Notes under the pieces: generated by a model | What the model was told of the DNA's origin: nothing | What the model saw: only the letters and a program-made list of their open reading frames with translations | Databases searched by the model: none | Program-made: the position numbers and the translations under genes | Shown here: one piece after another, positions 28,450 to 38,713 of the stretch | How the letters are laid out: each line of letters begins with the position of its first letter | Numbering within the stretch: the first letter of the stretch is position 1 | DNA from: Janthinobacterium lividum | Lineage (GTDB): Bacteria; Pseudomonadota; Gammaproteobacteria; Burkholderiales; Burkholderiaceae_D | Assembly: GCF_034424625.1 (NCBI RefSeq) | Contig: NZ_CP139976.1 | Location: 682,001-746,000, forward strand | Direction: 5' to 3' | Length of the DNA stretch: 64,000 nt

Positions 28450-28601
28450 TAAGTTGTACGCAGCAAACCCAAGTTTCGCTCAGTGGCAACTAGCTAAGTG
28501 AATGTAGTCGACCGCATCTGGTCGAGTAAGTGGAGGACTATGATGGTCGTCCGCGAGTGTGCGAAGAACGCGCGCTCAACTGAAGATTGAAAGGAATTGA
28601 T

Positions 28602-29072
28602 ATGCCACGTCGTCGTGAAGTACCCAAGCGCGAAATTTTGCCAGATCCAAAATTCGGCAACACTGATGTCGCTAAATTTGTAAACGTGCTGATGCTGTCC
28701 GGTAAGAAATCGGTTGCAGAAAACATCATCTACGGTGCTTTCGAGCACATCGCAGCAAAATCGGGTAAAGATCCACTCGAAGTTTTTGCTACCGCAATCA
28801 ACAACGCCAAGCCGTTGGTTGAGGTGAAATCCCGTCGCGTCGGTGGTGCAAACTACCAGGTGCCGGTTGAAGTTCGCCCAGTCCGTCGTATGGCCCTGTC
28901 CATGCGTTGGTTGCGTGAAGCTGCTAACAAGCGCAGCGAAAAATCGATGCCACAACGCCTCGGCGGTGAGCTGATGGAAGCGGCTGAAAGCCGCGGCGGC
29001 GCGATGAAAAAACGCGACGAAGTCCATCGTATGGCTGAAGCGAACAAAGCGTTCTCGCATTTCCGCTTCTAA
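28602..29072 (+). CDS. rpsG: 30S ribosomal protein S7
   Basis: 156 residues from the ATG at 28,602 (AAAGGAATTGAT upstream); five in-frame codons before it are not used. S7 nucleates assembly of the 30S head. The 152-base rpsL-rpsG spacer contains GC hairpins (for example around GTCGACCGCATCTGGTCGAG); in E. coli this spacer is the S7 autoregulatory site, so a similar control is possible but not shown. Confidence 0.98.
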   Translation: MPRRREVPKREILPDPKFGNTDVAKFVNVLMLSGKKSVAENIIYGAFEHIAAKSGKDPLEVFATAINNAKPLVEVKSRRVGGANYQVPVEVRPVRRMALSMRWLREAANKRSEKSMPQRLGGELMEAAESRGGAMKKRDEVHRMAEANKAFSHFRF

Positions 29073-29180
29073 TATAAAGCCAGCTACCGCAAGGCGGCTG
29101 TCAAGCATCTGTTGTTCGAGGCCGGGCTCATTTTTGCAAAAAAATGCTGCTCGGTTTTGTCCATTCATTTAGGATTAATT

Positions 29181-31286
29181 ATGGCCCGCAAGACCCCCAT
29201 TGAGCGCTATCGTAATATCGGTATCTCCGCTCACATCGATGCAGGTAAGACGACCACGACCGAGCGCGTCCTGTTCTACACAGGCGTGAACCACAAGCTG
29301 GGCGAAGTCCATGATGGCGCTGCCACCACCGACTGGATGGCACAGGAGCAAGAGCGCGGTATCACGATTACCTCGGCTGCTGTTACGTGCTTCTGGAAAG
29401 GCATGGCTAACAACTTCCCAGCTCACCACATCAACATCATCGACACCCCAGGTCACGTTGACTTCACCATTGAAGTGGAACGTTCGATGCGCGTGTTGGA
29501 TGGCGCCTGCATGGTTTACTGTGCAGTCGGCGGTGTGCAGCCACAATCGGAAACGGTATGGCGTCAGGCTAACAAGTACAAAGTGCCACGTCTGGCCTTC
29601 GTGAACAAGATGGACCGTACCGGCGCCAACTTCTTCAAGGTCTACGATCAGATGCGTTCGCGTCTGAAAGCCAACCCAGTACCTATTCAGATGCCTATCG
29701 GCGCTGAAGACGTCTTCACCGGTGTTATCGATCTGGTCAAGATGAAAGCGGTTATCTGGGACGACGCTTCGCAAGGCATGAAGTTTGAATACGGCGACAT
29801 TCCTGCACACCTGGCCGCCGATGCTGCCAAGTGGCGCGAAAACATGGTTGAAGCCGCTGCTGAAGCGTCGGAAGACCTGATGAACAAGTACCTGGAAGAA
29901 GGCGACCTCTCGGAAGAAGAGATCAAGGCTGCCCTGCGTCAGCGTACCATCGCCAGCGAAATCGTTCCAATGTTGTGCGGTACCGCCTTTAAAAACAAGG
30001 GCGTGCAAGCCATGTTGGACGCGGTCATCGAGTACCTGCCATCGCCAATCGACATTCCACCTGTCCCAGGTCTGGACGAGGACGAGCAGCCAGTCGAGCG
30101 CGCAGCTGACGACAATGAGAAATTCTCGGCATTGGCGTTCAAGATCGCAACCGATCCGTTCGTGGGCCAGTTGTGCTTCATCCGTTGCTACTCGGGTACC
30201 CTGAATTCGGGCGACTCGGTGTTGAACTCCGTAAAGCAGAAGAAAGAGCGTATCGGCCGTATCGTGCAGATGCAAGCGAACGAACGCGAAGAAATCAAGG
30301 AAATGCGCGCTGGCGACATCGCCGCCGTTGTGGGTCTGAAAGACACCACCACTGGCGATACGCTTTGCGACGAAAAAGCCAGCGTAGTTCTGGAGCGCAT
30401 GGTCTTCCCTGAGCCAGTGATTTCGCAGGCAGTCGAGCCAAAAACCAAGGCCGACCAGGAAAAAATGGGCCTGGCGCTGAACCGTCTGGCAGCAGAAGAT
30501 CCATCGTTCCGCGTGCGTACCGATGAAGAATCGGGCCAGACCATCATCGCCGGTATGGGCGAGTTGCATCTGGACATCATCGTTGACCGCATGAAGCGTG
30601 AGTTCAACGTTGAAGCGACCGTCGGCAAGCCACAAGTGGCTTACCGCGAAACGATCCGTAAAGTGTGCGAAGAGTCGGAAGGCAAATTCGTCAAGCAATC
30701 GGGTGGTCGTGGTCAATACGGTCACGTGGTTCTGAAGATCGAACCGCAAGAACCGGGCAAGGGCTTCGAATTCGTTGACGCGATCAAGGGCGGTACCGTT
30801 CCTCGCGAATACATCCCTGCAGTTGAAAAAGGTGTGCGCGACACGCTGACTTCGGGCGTGATGGCTGGCTACCCAGTCGTTGACGTTAAAGTCACGCTGT
30901 TCTTCGGTTCGTACCATGATGTTGACTCGAACGAAAATGCATTCCGCATGGCCGCTTCGATGGCATTCAAAGATGGCTGCCGCAAAGCATCGCCAGTCAT
31001 CCTGGAGCCGATGATGGCCGTGGAAGTGGAAACGCCGGAAGACTACGCCGGTACCGTGATGGGCGATCTGTCGTCGCGTCGCGGCATGGTGCAAGGTATG
31101 GATGAAATTGCTGGCGGTGGCGGCAAGATCATCAAGGCCGAAGTGCCTCTGTCGGAAATGTTCGGTTACGCCACGTCGTTGCGTTCGTCGACCCAAGGTC
31201 GTGCGACTTACACGATGGAATTCAAGCACTATGCTGAAGCACCTAAGCATGTGACTGAAGCAATCGTAAGCTCGAAAGCTAAGTAA
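29181..31286 (+). CDS. fusA: Elongation factor G
   Basis: 701 residues from the ATG at 29,181. The GTPase P-loop is AHIDAGKTT (17-25), followed by the G2/G3 elements RGITIT and DTPGHVDFT and the NKMDR G4 motif. The C-terminal domains ([22 protein letters not shown]) complete the canonical EF-G. It drives translocation and, with RRF, ribosome recycling. The bacterium may have a second paralogue elsewhere, but this copy is in the standard str operon position. Confidence 0.98.
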   Translation: MARKTPIERYRNIGISAHIDAGKTTTTERVLFYTGVNHKLGEVHDGAATTDWMAQEQERGITITSAAVTCFWKGMANNFPAHHINIIDTPGHVDFTIEVERSMRVLDGACMVYCAVGGVQPQSETVWRQANKYKVPRLAFVNKMDRTGANFFKVYDQMRSRLKANPVPIQMPIGAEDVFTGVIDLVKMKAVIWDDASQGMKFEYGDIPAHLAADAAKWRENMVEAAAEASEDLMNKYLEEGDLSEEEIKAALRQRTIASEIVPMLCGTAFKNKGVQAMLDAVIEYLPSPIDIPPVPGLDEDEQPVERAADDNEKFSALAFKIATDPFVGQLCFIRCYSGTLNSGDSVLNSVKQKKERIGRIVQMQANEREEIKEMRAGDIAAVVGLKDTTTGDTLCDEKASVVLERMVFPEPVISQAVEPKTKADQEKMGLALNRLAAEDPSFRVRTDEESGQTIIAGMGELHLDIIVDRMKREFNVEATVGKPQVAYRETIRKVCEESEGKFVKQSGGRGQYGHVVLKIEPQEPGKGFEFVDAIKGGTVPREYIPAVEKGVRDTLTSGVMAGYPVVDVKVTLFFGSYHDVDSNENAFRMAASMAFKDGCRKASPVILEPMMAVEVETPEDYAGTVMGDLSSRRGMVQGMDEIAGGGGKIIKAEVPLSEMFGYATSLRSSTQGRATYTMEFKHYAEAPKHVTEAIVSSKAK

Positions 31287-31358
31287 TAGAAGTTCCGGGC
31301 CGGCTTTCACGAGAATGCCGGTCCCTACATTTAAATCATTGTTCTAAGGAAGAATAAA

Positions 31359-32549
31359 ATGGCAAAAGGTAAATTCGAACGGACCAAGCCGCACGTCAAC
31401 GTCGGCACCATCGGCCACGTCGACCACGGTAAAACCACGCTGACCGCTGCAATCGCAACGGTTCTGTCGAAGAAATTCGGCGGCGAAGCTAAAGCATACG
31501 ACCAGATCGATGCAGCACCAGAAGAAAAAGCGCGCGGTATCACGATTAACACGGCCCACGTCGAGTACGAAACGGAAACGCGTCACTACGCGCACGTTGA
31601 CTGCCCAGGCCACGCCGATTACATCAAAAACATGATTACCGGTGCTGCGCAGATGGACGGCGCGATCCTGGTGTGCTCCGCAGCTGACGGCCCAATGCCA
31701 CAGACCCGCGAACACATCCTGCTGGCCCGCCAAGTTGGCGTTCCATACATCATCGTGTTCCTGAACAAGTGCGACCTGGTCGACGATGCAGAGCTGCTGG
31801 AACTGGTTGAAATGGAAGTGCGCGAGCTGTTGTCGAAGTACGAATTCCCAGGCGACGACCTGCCAATCATCAAAGGTTCGGCACGTATGGCGCTGGAAGG
31901 CAAAGAAGGCGAAATGGGCGTTGACGCAGTGCTGCGTCTGGCCGATGCGCTGGATGCATACATCCCAACGCCAGAGCGCGCTGTTGATGGTGCTTTCCTG
32001 ATGCCAGTGGAAGACGTGTTCTCGATCTCGGGTCGCGGTACCGTTGTGACCGGTCGTATCGAGCGCGGCATTGTTAAAGTCGGCGAAGAGATCGAAATCG
32101 TCGGTATCACCGATACCGTCAAAACGACTTGCACCGGCGTGGAAATGTTCCGCAAACTGCTGGACCAAGGTCAAGCTGGCGACAACGTTGGTCTGCTGCT
32201 GCGCGGCACCAAGCGTGAAGACGTGCAACGTGGTCAAGTTCTGGCAAAACCAGGCTCGATCAAGCCGCATGCACACTTCACCGGCGAGATCTATGTTCTG
32301 TCGAAAGACGAAGGCGGCCGTCATACGCCATTCTTCAACAACTATCGTCCACAGTTCTACTTCCGTACGACGGACGTAACCGGTTCGATCGAGTTGCCAG
32401 CAGACAAAGAAATGGTCATGCCAGGCGATAACGTGTCGATCACCGTCAAGCTGATCAACCCGATCGCGATGGAAGAAGGTCTGCGCTTCGCTATCCGCGA
32501 AGGCGGCCGTACCGTCGGCGCTGGTGTTGTTGCAAAAATCCTGGCTTAA
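31359..32549 (+). CDS. tuf: Elongation factor Tu
   Basis: 396 residues with P-loop GHVDHGKT (19-26), DCPGHADY and NKCD, delivering aminoacyl-tRNA to the ribosome. A GC hairpin (31,297-31,325; GGGCCGGC pairing with GCCGGTCCC) lies in the fusA-tuf spacer and may tune readthrough. AAGGAAGAATAAA precedes the ATG. A terminator-like hairpin follows. Betaproteobacteria usually carry two near-identical tuf copies; only one is in this window. Confidence 0.98.
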   Translation: MAKGKFERTKPHVNVGTIGHVDHGKTTLTAAIATVLSKKFGGEAKAYDQIDAAPEEKARGITINTAHVEYETETRHYAHVDCPGHADYIKNMITGAAQMDGAILVCSAADGPMPQTREHILLARQVGVPYIIVFLNKCDLVDDAELLELVEMEVRELLSKYEFPGDDLPIIKGSARMALEGKEGEMGVDAVLRLADALDAYIPTPERAVDGAFLMPVEDVFSISGRGTVVTGRIERGIVKVGEEIEIVGITDTVKTTCTGVEMFRKLLDQGQAGDNVGLLLRGTKREDVQRGQVLAKPGSIKPHAHFTGEIYVLSKDEGGRHTPFFNNYRPQFYFRTTDVTGSIELPADKEMVMPGDNVSITVKLINPIAMEEGLRFAIREGGRTVGAGVVAKILA

Positions 32550-32564
32550 TTCTTAAGCCTGCAT

Positions 32565-32603
32565 AAAAGAAGACGCGTCGTCGCCCGGCGCCCTTCTTTT
32601 TAT
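32565..32603 (+). terminator. Terminator after tuf
   Basis: AAAAGAAG (32,565-32,572) pairs with CTTCTTTT (32,593-32,600) around a GC-rich apex and ends in a T-run. It separates the str operon from rpsJ. Confidence 0.75.
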
Positions 32604-32728
32604 TCAACTGCCGGGGTTGGCAAGCATTTTGGTGCTATCATGTCGACCCTGACGGTTGTTGCGTCAGAAATTCCCGTATGACCTCATTGCCGTGCAGACC
32701 GCGCGGTTCGTTCTTTTAAGGAAATATC

Positions 32729-33046
32729 ATGTCGGCACCAAACCAAAAAATCCGTATCCGCCTGAAGGCTTTCGATTACAAACTGATCGACCAGTCCGCT
32801 CTGGAAATCGTTGAAACCGCGAAGCGCACCGGCGCAGTCGTCAAAGGCCCAGTACCACTGCCTACCCGTATTCAGCGTTTCGATGTGCTGCGTTCCCCGC
32901 ACGTCAACAAAACTTCGCGCGATCAGTTCGAGATCCGTACGCACCAACGCCTGATGGACATCGTTGACCCAACGGACAAAACCGTTGACGCGCTGATGAA
33001 GCTGGACCTGCCAGCTGGTGTTGATGTCGAAATCAAACTGCAATAA
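32729..33046 (+). CDS. rpsJ: 30S ribosomal protein S10 / NusE
   Basis: 105 residues, a complete S10 ([44 protein letters not shown]). S10 is part of the 30S head and, as NusE, of transcription antitermination complexes. In most bacteria rplC follows within a few dozen bases; here rplC is 6.2 kb away. Upstream, after the tuf terminator, TGCTATCAT (32,633-32,641) is an extended -10 candidate with a poor -35, so rpsJ may have its own promoter. Ribosome binding site AAGGAAATATC. Confidence 0.98.
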   Translation: MSAPNQKIRIRLKAFDYKLIDQSALEIVETAKRTGAVVKGPVPLPTRIQRFDVLRSPHVNKTSRDQFEIRTHQRLMDIVDPTDKTVDALMKLDLPAGVDVEIKLQ

Positions 33047-33130
33047 TAGTTTCAAGGGCAGCTGACAATACCGTAGCATCAGGTGTTGACAGCTGTTCCA
33101 GGCCGGCGGGGTGTCCCGCTGCCTGATGAT

Positions 33131-33170
33131 GGGGCCGGGCCTGCTCACGATCGTGAGTGCGCCCGGCCCC
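33131..33170 (+). terminator. Large near-perfect palindrome directly after rpsJ
   Basis: Outer arms GGGGCCGGGC (33,131-33,140) and GCCCGGCCCC (33,161-33,170) pair perfectly, and the inside contains a second palindrome, CTCACGATCGTGAG (33,144-33,157). The structure would be a very stable hairpin, but it is followed by ATTGC rather than a T-run. It may stop or pause transcription out of rpsJ, or be a protein-binding or insertion-boundary element. Confidence 0.6.
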
Positions 33171-33261
33171 ATTGCTATTGGTGCATGCCCAACACGGGCG
33201 GACCCGGCGCGTGCGTGCAAAATTGCTTTACAGTGCTGCGGGCGGCCGATAAAGTTGCTGC

Positions 33262-34107
33262 ATGCTTCATGCCCTCGATACCCACCTGTTAAATGCGACG
33301 CCCCGTAACCGCTTGCGCGGCTGGCTGCGCTTCCTGACCGAATTTTTGTATTTCGGCATCAAGGAGGCGAGGTCGTGCCTGTTCGTCGGGCTGTTTTTTG
33401 CTGCCGTGTTCCTGGTGCCGCGCGCCGGCCTGTTCGGCCTGCCACGCTATGACGTGCTGCTGCTGGCGGCGCTGGCGATCCAGGGCGCGATGCTGTGGAG
33501 TGGATTGGAAACGTGGGATGAACTGAAAGCCATCTGCCTGTTTCATGCGGTCGGCTTTGCGCTGGAGGTGTTCAAGGTGTCGGGCACGATCCAGTCGTGG
33601 AGTTATCCCGACTTTGCCTACAGCAAGGTGTTCGGCGTCCCCCTGTTTTCCGGCTTCATGTATGCGGCCGTCGGCAGCTACATCATCCAGACCTGGCGCC
33701 TGCTCGACATGAGGATCCGCCACCATCCGCCGTACTGGATGGCGGTGCTGATCGCGCTGCTGATCTACGCCAACTTCTTCACGCATCACTACATCGGCGA
33801 TTACCGCTGGTACCTGGCTGCCTGCGCGCTGGGCTTGTACGCGCGCACCACCGTGGTGTTCCGCCCGCTCGACCGCGACCGCAGCATGCCCTTGCTGCTC
33901 GGTTTCGTGCTGGTCGGCTTCTTTATCTGGCTGGCTGAAAACATCAGCACCTTCTGGGGCGTATGGCGCTATCCGAACCAGCTTGGCGCCTGGTCGGTGG
34001 TGCATGTCAGCAAATGGAGTTCATGGTCGCTGCTGGTGGTGATGACGTTTACCATCGTGGCCCACCTCAAGCACATCAAGGCCAGCATCCACGTCGCCCA
34101 GCCGTAG
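33262..34107 (+). CDS. DUF817 family integral membrane protein
   Basis: 281 residues with about eight membrane segments. Family features are the start RFLTEFLYFGIKEARSC, the SWSYPDFAYSKVFGVPLFSG block and FWGVWRYPNQLGAWSVVH near the end. DUF817 proteins (including B. subtilis YoaT) have no known function. It is the first gene of the foreign block between rpsJ and rplC, and its GC3-rich codon use contrasts with the ribosomal genes on either side. It ends 20 bases before the end of a convergent lipoprotein gene. Confidence 0.85.
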   Translation: MLHALDTHLLNATPRNRLRGWLRFLTEFLYFGIKEARSCLFVGLFFAAVFLVPRAGLFGLPRYDVLLLAALAIQGAMLWSGLETWDELKAICLFHAVGFALEVFKVSGTIQSWSYPDFAYSKVFGVPLFSGFMYAAVGSYIIQTWRLLDMRIRHHPPYWMAVLIALLIYANFFTHHYIGDYRWYLAACALGLYARTTVVFRPLDRDRSMPLLLGFVLVGFFIWLAENISTFWGVWRYPNQLGAWSVVHVSKWSSWSLLVVMTFTIVAHLKHIKASIHVAQP

Positions 34108-34126
34108 GCCGGGCTCCGGGAGTTGC

Positions 34127-34675
34127 TTATTGCAGGCTGGCCGCGACGGCTTCAAAGCGTGCGCCCAGCGCCGCCTGCGGGCCGCCTTGCAGCTGTCTGG
34201 CGTACTGGCGCAGCACTTCCGCCGAATACGTGCGCGAGGCGGGCGACAGCTTCGGCAGCAGCGGCAGCACGCGTTCCAGATAGCCCGTGCCTTCCTGCCA
34301 TTTGCCTTGCGCGGCCAGCGCCGACGCCAGTTCCACCATGCGGCGGCCGACGCGCGCATCGCTGCGTGGCTGCGCCGTTTCTTCCGTGGCCAGCGCTTGC
34401 CGGTACAGCTGCTCCGCTTCGGCATTCTTGCCCTGCAAGCGCTTGACGCGGCCCAGGTTGTACTGGCGCTGCGAGAGGATATCCGCGCTGGCCCCGGCTT
34501 GCTCGGCGCTCTGCAGCGCTTTTACGCAAGCCAGCTCTGCTTCGCCAAACTGGCCTTTGAGTTCGGCCGCGTTGCAGGCGTCTTGCTGTTCATTGGAGGT
34601 GGTGATCGTCGCTGGCGCCGCACAGGCGGCCAGCAGGCTGACAGCGCATAGCAAGCTGATGGTATGGGTCTTCAT
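34127..34675 (-). CDS. Tetratricopeptide-repeat lipoprotein
   Basis: 182 residues. The signal peptide ends in a lipobox (LLAAC, Cys18), so the protein is lipid-anchored, probably to the outer membrane. The body has TPR-like helices (for example RQYNLGRVKRLQGKNAEAEQ, shown in part) suited to protein-protein contacts. No specific function is recognisable. It runs against the ribosomal gene direction, which shows that the rpsJ-rplC interval cannot be one read-through transcript. It is divergent from creB across an AT-rich stretch (34,715-34,750). Confidence 0.82.
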   Translation of the reverse strand: MKTHTISLLCAVSLLAACAAPATITTSNEQQDACNAAELKGQFGEAELACVKALQSAEQAGASADILSQRQYNLGRVKRLQGKNAEAEQLYRQALATEETAQPRSDARVGRRMVELASALAAQGKWQEGTGYLERVLPLLPKLSPASRTYSAEVLRQYARQLQGGPQAALGARFEAVAASLQ

Positions 34676-34851
34676 AGTCTCCTCGGACGGGTGTCAAACA
34701 CGGTGTATCGGTGGAGTCATGCCATGATAAATATACTATAAGTTTTTTGGGGCTGGGCGGCTTTTCGCCGGCGCGCGGCAAGGCGCGCGATTGACGCCGC
34801 TTGCGTGCTTCAGGGATACTCCGGGTCTGTCCATTAATGCGTGCCGCCGCC

Positions 34852-35577
34852 ATGTCCAAGACTGTCCTGATCGTGGAAGATGAACAGGCGATTGCCGACA
34901 GCATCGCCTATGCCTTGCGCACGGACGGCTTTACGCCGCGCCATGTGATGTTGGGCGAGCACGCCCTGGCCGCGCTGCGTCCAACGCCCGGCGAAGCCCC
35001 GCAGATGCCCGTTCTGGTGGTGCTCGACGTGGGCTTGCCCGACATGAGCGGGCTGGAAGTGTGCCGCCGGCTGCGCCAGTTTTCCGAGGTGCCGGTGATC
35101 TTCCTGACGGCCCGCAGCGACGAGATCGACCGTATCGTCGGCCTGGAAATCGGCGCCGACGATTACGTCACCAAACCGTTTTCGCCGCGCGAACTGGTGG
35201 CGCGCATCCGCGTCATCCTGCGCCGCGCCGGCGTCGTTCAGGTGCCCCGCGAGACTGGCATGACGATAGCCGCTGCCGTGACCGTGCCGGCACGCTTTGA
35301 ATTGCGCGCGCTGGAGGCGAAAGTGCTATTTCACGGCCAGCCGCTGGACCTGACCCGCTATGAATACCTGCTGTTGAAAACCCTGCTCGAGCATCCGGGC
35401 CACGTGCTGTCGCGCGCGCAGCTGATGGAGCGCGTGTGGAGCGGTGCGCCCGACACGCTCGAGCGTACCGTCGATGCGCACGTCAAATCCTTGCGCGCCA
35501 AGCTGCGCGCCGTCGATGCGCAGATCGACCCCATCCACACCCACCGTGGCCTCGGCTACAGCCTGGCCGGCGCATGA
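34852..35577 (+). CDS. creB: Two-component response regulator CreB
   Basis: 241 residues from the ATG at 34,852 (MSKTVLIVEDEQAIADSI); earlier in-frame starts add only unlikely residues. Receiver domain with D59 as phosphoacceptor (VVLDVGLPDMSG) and the conserved TKPFSPREL lysine, then an OmpR-type winged helix (GHVLSRAQLMERVWSG). CreBC regulates metabolism, envelope genes and, in several bacteria, beta-lactamase and creD. The 3' end overlaps creC by four bases (ATGA). Confidence 0.9.
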   Translation: MSKTVLIVEDEQAIADSIAYALRTDGFTPRHVMLGEHALAALRPTPGEAPQMPVLVVLDVGLPDMSGLEVCRRLRQFSEVPVIFLTARSDEIDRIVGLEIGADDYVTKPFSPRELVARIRVILRRAGVVQVPRETGMTIAAAVTVPARFELRALEAKVLFHGQPLDLTRYEYLLLKTLLEHPGHVLSRAQLMERVWSGAPDTLERTVDAHVKSLRAKLRAVDAQIDPIHTHRGLGYSLAGA

Positions 35578-36995
35578 AGATCGGCCTGCGCATCCTGCTC
35601 GGCTACTTCCTGATCGTGGGCCTGGCTGCCTGGTTCCTGCTGAATGTCTTCATGGAGCAGGTCAAGCCCGGCGTGCGCTCGACCCTGGAAGACACGCTGG
35701 TCGATACCTCGCAACTGCTGGCCAGCCTGGTGGCGCCCGACCTGAAGGCGGGCACGCTGGCGCAGTCGCCCGTGGCCGAACGCATGCAGGATTACGCGCG
35801 CCATGGCGTGGACGTCAATATCAATGGCGTGCGCAAGCGCACGCTCGATTACCGCATCACCATCACGGACCGGCACGGCATCGTGCTGTTCGATTCCAGC
35901 GGGCGCGACGTGGGGCGCGACTATTCGCGCTGGAATGACGTGTATCTCACCTTGCAGGGCAAGTATGGCGCGCGCAGCACGCGCAGCCGGCCTGATGACG
36001 AGATGTCGACGGTGATGCACGTGGCCGCACCGATTCGCGACGGCAATGAGGTGATCGGCGTGCTGACGGTGGCCAAGCCGAATGCCAGCGTGCAAGCCTT
36101 TGTCGAGCGCAGCCAGCGCAAGATACTGCAGCGTGGCGCCGTGCTGTTGCTGCTGTCGCTGCTGATCGGCCTGGCATTCGCCTGGTGGCTGCACCATGCG
36201 CTGGGCAAGCTGATGCATTACATCGGCGACGTGGAGGCGGGCCGCAAGGTGGCGCTGCCGGCGCTGGGCAAGAACGAGATCGGCACCCTGGGGCGTGCCC
36301 TCGAGGCGATGCGCACGCGCCTGGAGGGCAAGGAATATGTGGAGCAATTGATGCACACGCTGGCGCATGAATTGAAAAGCCCGATCGCCGCCATCCAGGC
36401 CTCGGCCGAGCTGCTGCAGGAAGACATGCCGCCGACCGAGCGCCGCCGGTTCCTGGCCAGTATCCTGGAACAGAATGCGCGCCAGCGGCAACTGATCGAC
36501 AAGCTGCTGGCCCTCGTGCGCGTGGAAAAGCAGCAGCGCCTGGATAACCCCGAGCGCATCGCGCTGGCGCCCCTGCTGGCGCAAGTGGCGCAGGACGCGG
36601 CCGCCACCCTGCAGGCGCGCGGCGTGCGCCTGCAGCTGCAGGCCGACGAGGCGAATGTGGCCGGGGATGCCCTGCTGCTGCGCCAGGCGCTGGGTAACTT
36701 GCTCGACAACGCGGTCGGCTTTGCGCCACCGGGCAGCTGCATCGACCTGACGGCGCGGCGCCAGGGCATCCACGTGGAAATTGCCGTGCGCGACCGGGGC
36801 GAGGGCATCCCCGCGTATGCGATCGAGCGCGTCTTCGAGCGCTTCTATTCCTTGCCGCGCCCGAGCGCCGGCAAGAGCACGGGTCTTGGCCTGCCCTTTG
36901 TGCGCGAAGTGGCTTCCCTGCATGGCGGCACGGTCGAGGTACTCAATCATGCGGAAGGCGGCGCCTGCGCGCGCCTGTGCCTGCCAATAGCCTAG
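35574..36995 (+). CDS. creC: Sensor histidine kinase CreC
   Basis: 473 residues from the ATG at 35,574. Two membrane helices (about 7-27 and 183-205) bracket a periplasmic sensor domain of about 155 residues (DYRITITDRHGIVLFDSSGR), the CreC layout. After HAMP comes the H-box HTLAHELKSPIAAIQAS with H265, then NLLDNAV, RDRGEGIP and STGLGLPFVREVA. Overlapping start with creB ensures coupled synthesis. The signal recognised by CreC is not established. Confidence 0.9.
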   Translation: MKIGLRILLGYFLIVGLAAWFLLNVFMEQVKPGVRSTLEDTLVDTSQLLASLVAPDLKAGTLAQSPVAERMQDYARHGVDVNINGVRKRTLDYRITITDRHGIVLFDSSGRDVGRDYSRWNDVYLTLQGKYGARSTRSRPDDEMSTVMHVAAPIRDGNEVIGVLTVAKPNASVQAFVERSQRKILQRGAVLLLLSLLIGLAFAWWLHHALGKLMHYIGDVEAGRKVALPALGKNEIGTLGRALEAMRTRLEGKEYVEQLMHTLAHELKSPIAAIQASAELLQEDMPPTERRRFLASILEQNARQRQLIDKLLALVRVEKQQRLDNPERIALAPLLAQVAQDAAATLQARGVRLQLQADEANVAGDALLLRQALGNLLDNAVGFAPPGSCIDLTARRQGIHVEIAVRDRGEGIPAYAIERVFERFYSLPRPSAGKSTGLGLPFVREVASLHGGTVEVLNHAEGGACARLCLPIA

Positions 36996-37081
36996 CGCTT
37001 TTTATTTGCCGGCTTCACACGGACTGCATCGTCAGCGCATACAGTTTTTTTACACTGGCCACCTTACTTCAAGGATGCGCC

Positions 37082-38473
37082 ATGCAAAAAACTCTCTTAG
37101 TCAAAGCGTTGATCGTGTTCGGCCTGATGCTGCTGATCGGCCTGCCTTTGCTGATGATTCAGGAAACGATCAAGGAGCGGATGGAATTCCGCCAGGAAGC
37201 CGTCAACAGCATCGCCGCCGATTCGGTGCGCGAACAAACCATCATCGGCCCCATTCTGGTGATTCCCTATACGGAGCAGTATGAAGAGCGCGTGGAGGTG
37301 GCCAAGGGCGATGACAAGGAAGTGAAGTTACCCGTGCGCACGGAGTTGCTGCGCCGCACGGCGCAGCGCCGCTTGCTCGTGTATCCGAACGACCTGCAGA
37401 TCAACGGCAATATCGAGACGGACCGCCGCTACCGCGGCATCCACCAGGTGCTGGTCTACAGCGGCCAGCACGCCTTCAAGGGTGACTTCACGGTGCCGGC
37501 CAGCAGCCAGCTGCCGCGCAAGTCGCCGGACTCGCGCGTGACCGTCGGTGCGCCTTTCGTGGCCTTGTCCATCGAGGACGTGCGCGGCATCCGCAATATC
37601 CCGAAAATCGACTGGGGCGGACAAAAGATCGAGTTCGAGCAGGGTACCGACCTGTTTGCCTTCCGCAGCGGCTTGCACGCGCCGCTGGGTGTCATGCCAC
37701 TGGCGGCGGCGCAGCAGGTGCGCTTCAGCTTTGACCTGGGCCTCGATGGCATCGAACGCCAGCACTTCGTGCCGGTGGCCAAGAACAGCCAGATCCAGAT
37801 CAAGTCGAACTGGCCCCATCCGCAATTTGGCGGGCGCTTCCTGCCGTCGCCGAAGAATCGCCAGATCGATGCCCGCGGTTTCAATGTGGCGTGGAATATC
37901 TCGTCGCTGGCCACCAATGCGCAAACGCAGCTGAGTTCCATCGAGGGAGAATTCAAGGTGCCCGACAGTGCGCCGCTGGGCCAGGTGGACCGCTTCAGTG
38001 TCGGTTTCATCGAGCCGGTGAACGTGTATTCGCAATCGGACCGGGCCACGAAATATGGCTTGCTGTTCGTGGCGCTGACCTTTGCCGCCTTCTTCATCTT
38101 TGAAATTTTGAAGAGTCTGCCGATCCACCCGGTGCAGTATTTGCTGGTGGGCCTGTCGCTGGTGATCTTCTTCCTGCTGCTGGTGGGGCTGGCCGAGCAC
38201 ATCGCCTTCCTCGCCGCCTATCTGGCCGCCAGCGCCGCCTGTATCGCCCTGACCAGCTTCTATCTGGTGCACGTGCTGCACAACATGTGGCGCGGCATCG
38301 GCTTCGGCGTGGCCCTGACCTTGCTGTATGGCGCCCTGTATGGCTTGCTCAGCTCTGAAAACAATGCGCTGGTGATGGGCAGCATTCTGTTGTTCGCCGT
38401 GCTGGCCGTCATCATGGTGGCAACGCGCAAGGTGGACTGGTATCAGATTGGCAAAGGAGTGCCGCAAGAGTAG
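37082..38473 (+). CDS. creD: Cell envelope protein CreD
   Basis: 463 residues. One N-terminal helix (about 8-27), a large periplasmic beta-rich domain (about 45-310; YRGIHQVLVYSGQHAFKGDF), and a C-terminal cluster of five to six helices (DRATKYGLLFVALTFAAFFI onward). CreD affects envelope integrity and beta-lactam response and is the best conserved target of CreB. The canonical double TTCAC cre-tag is not found; only one TTCAC half (about 37,013) is upstream. A strong terminator follows. Confidence 0.92.
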   Translation: MQKTLLVKALIVFGLMLLIGLPLLMIQETIKERMEFRQEAVNSIAADSVREQTIIGPILVIPYTEQYEERVEVAKGDDKEVKLPVRTELLRRTAQRRLLVYPNDLQINGNIETDRRYRGIHQVLVYSGQHAFKGDFTVPASSQLPRKSPDSRVTVGAPFVALSIEDVRGIRNIPKIDWGGQKIEFEQGTDLFAFRSGLHAPLGVMPLAAAQQVRFSFDLGLDGIERQHFVPVAKNSQIQIKSNWPHPQFGGRFLPSPKNRQIDARGFNVAWNISSLATNAQTQLSSIEGEFKVPDSAPLGQVDRFSVGFIEPVNVYSQSDRATKYGLLFVALTFAAFFIFEILKSLPIHPVQYLLVGLSLVIFFLLLVGLAEHIAFLAAYLAASAACIALTSFYLVHVLHNMWRGIGFGVALTLLYGALYGLLSSENNALVMGSILLFAVLAVIMVATRKVDWYQIGKGVPQE

Positions 38474-38510
38474 GGGCTATGCGGGCGCCATGCGCCGCGA
38501 TGCTTGCAGC

Positions 38511-38546
38511 CAGCCCGGACGGTGATGTGTCCGGGCTGTTTTTTTG
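38511..38546 (+). terminator. Rho-independent terminator after creD
   Basis: CAGCCCGGAC (38,511-38,520) and GTCCGGGCTG (38,529-38,538) form a perfect ten-base stem followed by seven T residues. It ends the creBCD transcript before the rplC promoter. Confidence 0.95.
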
Positions 38547-38713
38547 GTGGGATACGTGCGGCACCGATAATTGGTAGTTGGTTGGTATTGTTTACGGTAT
38601 TCTATTGGCATTGCTTTTTAAGTAATGGCAGGCGCCGCAGCGTCTGCCCGGGGCGGTGCGAGGATGGCGTGTCGTCCTGGTTGTTCTTCCATCTGATAAA
38701 ACGGAGATGAAAT

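Noticed and set aside
29175..31310. 711-codon minus-strand frame opposite fusA
   Set aside because: Antisense shadow of a codon-biased gene; no recognisable motif.
37005..37081. Cre-tag (two TTCAC repeats) upstream of creD
   Set aside because: Only one TTCAC half-site is present; the expected second half six bases later reads TGCAT.
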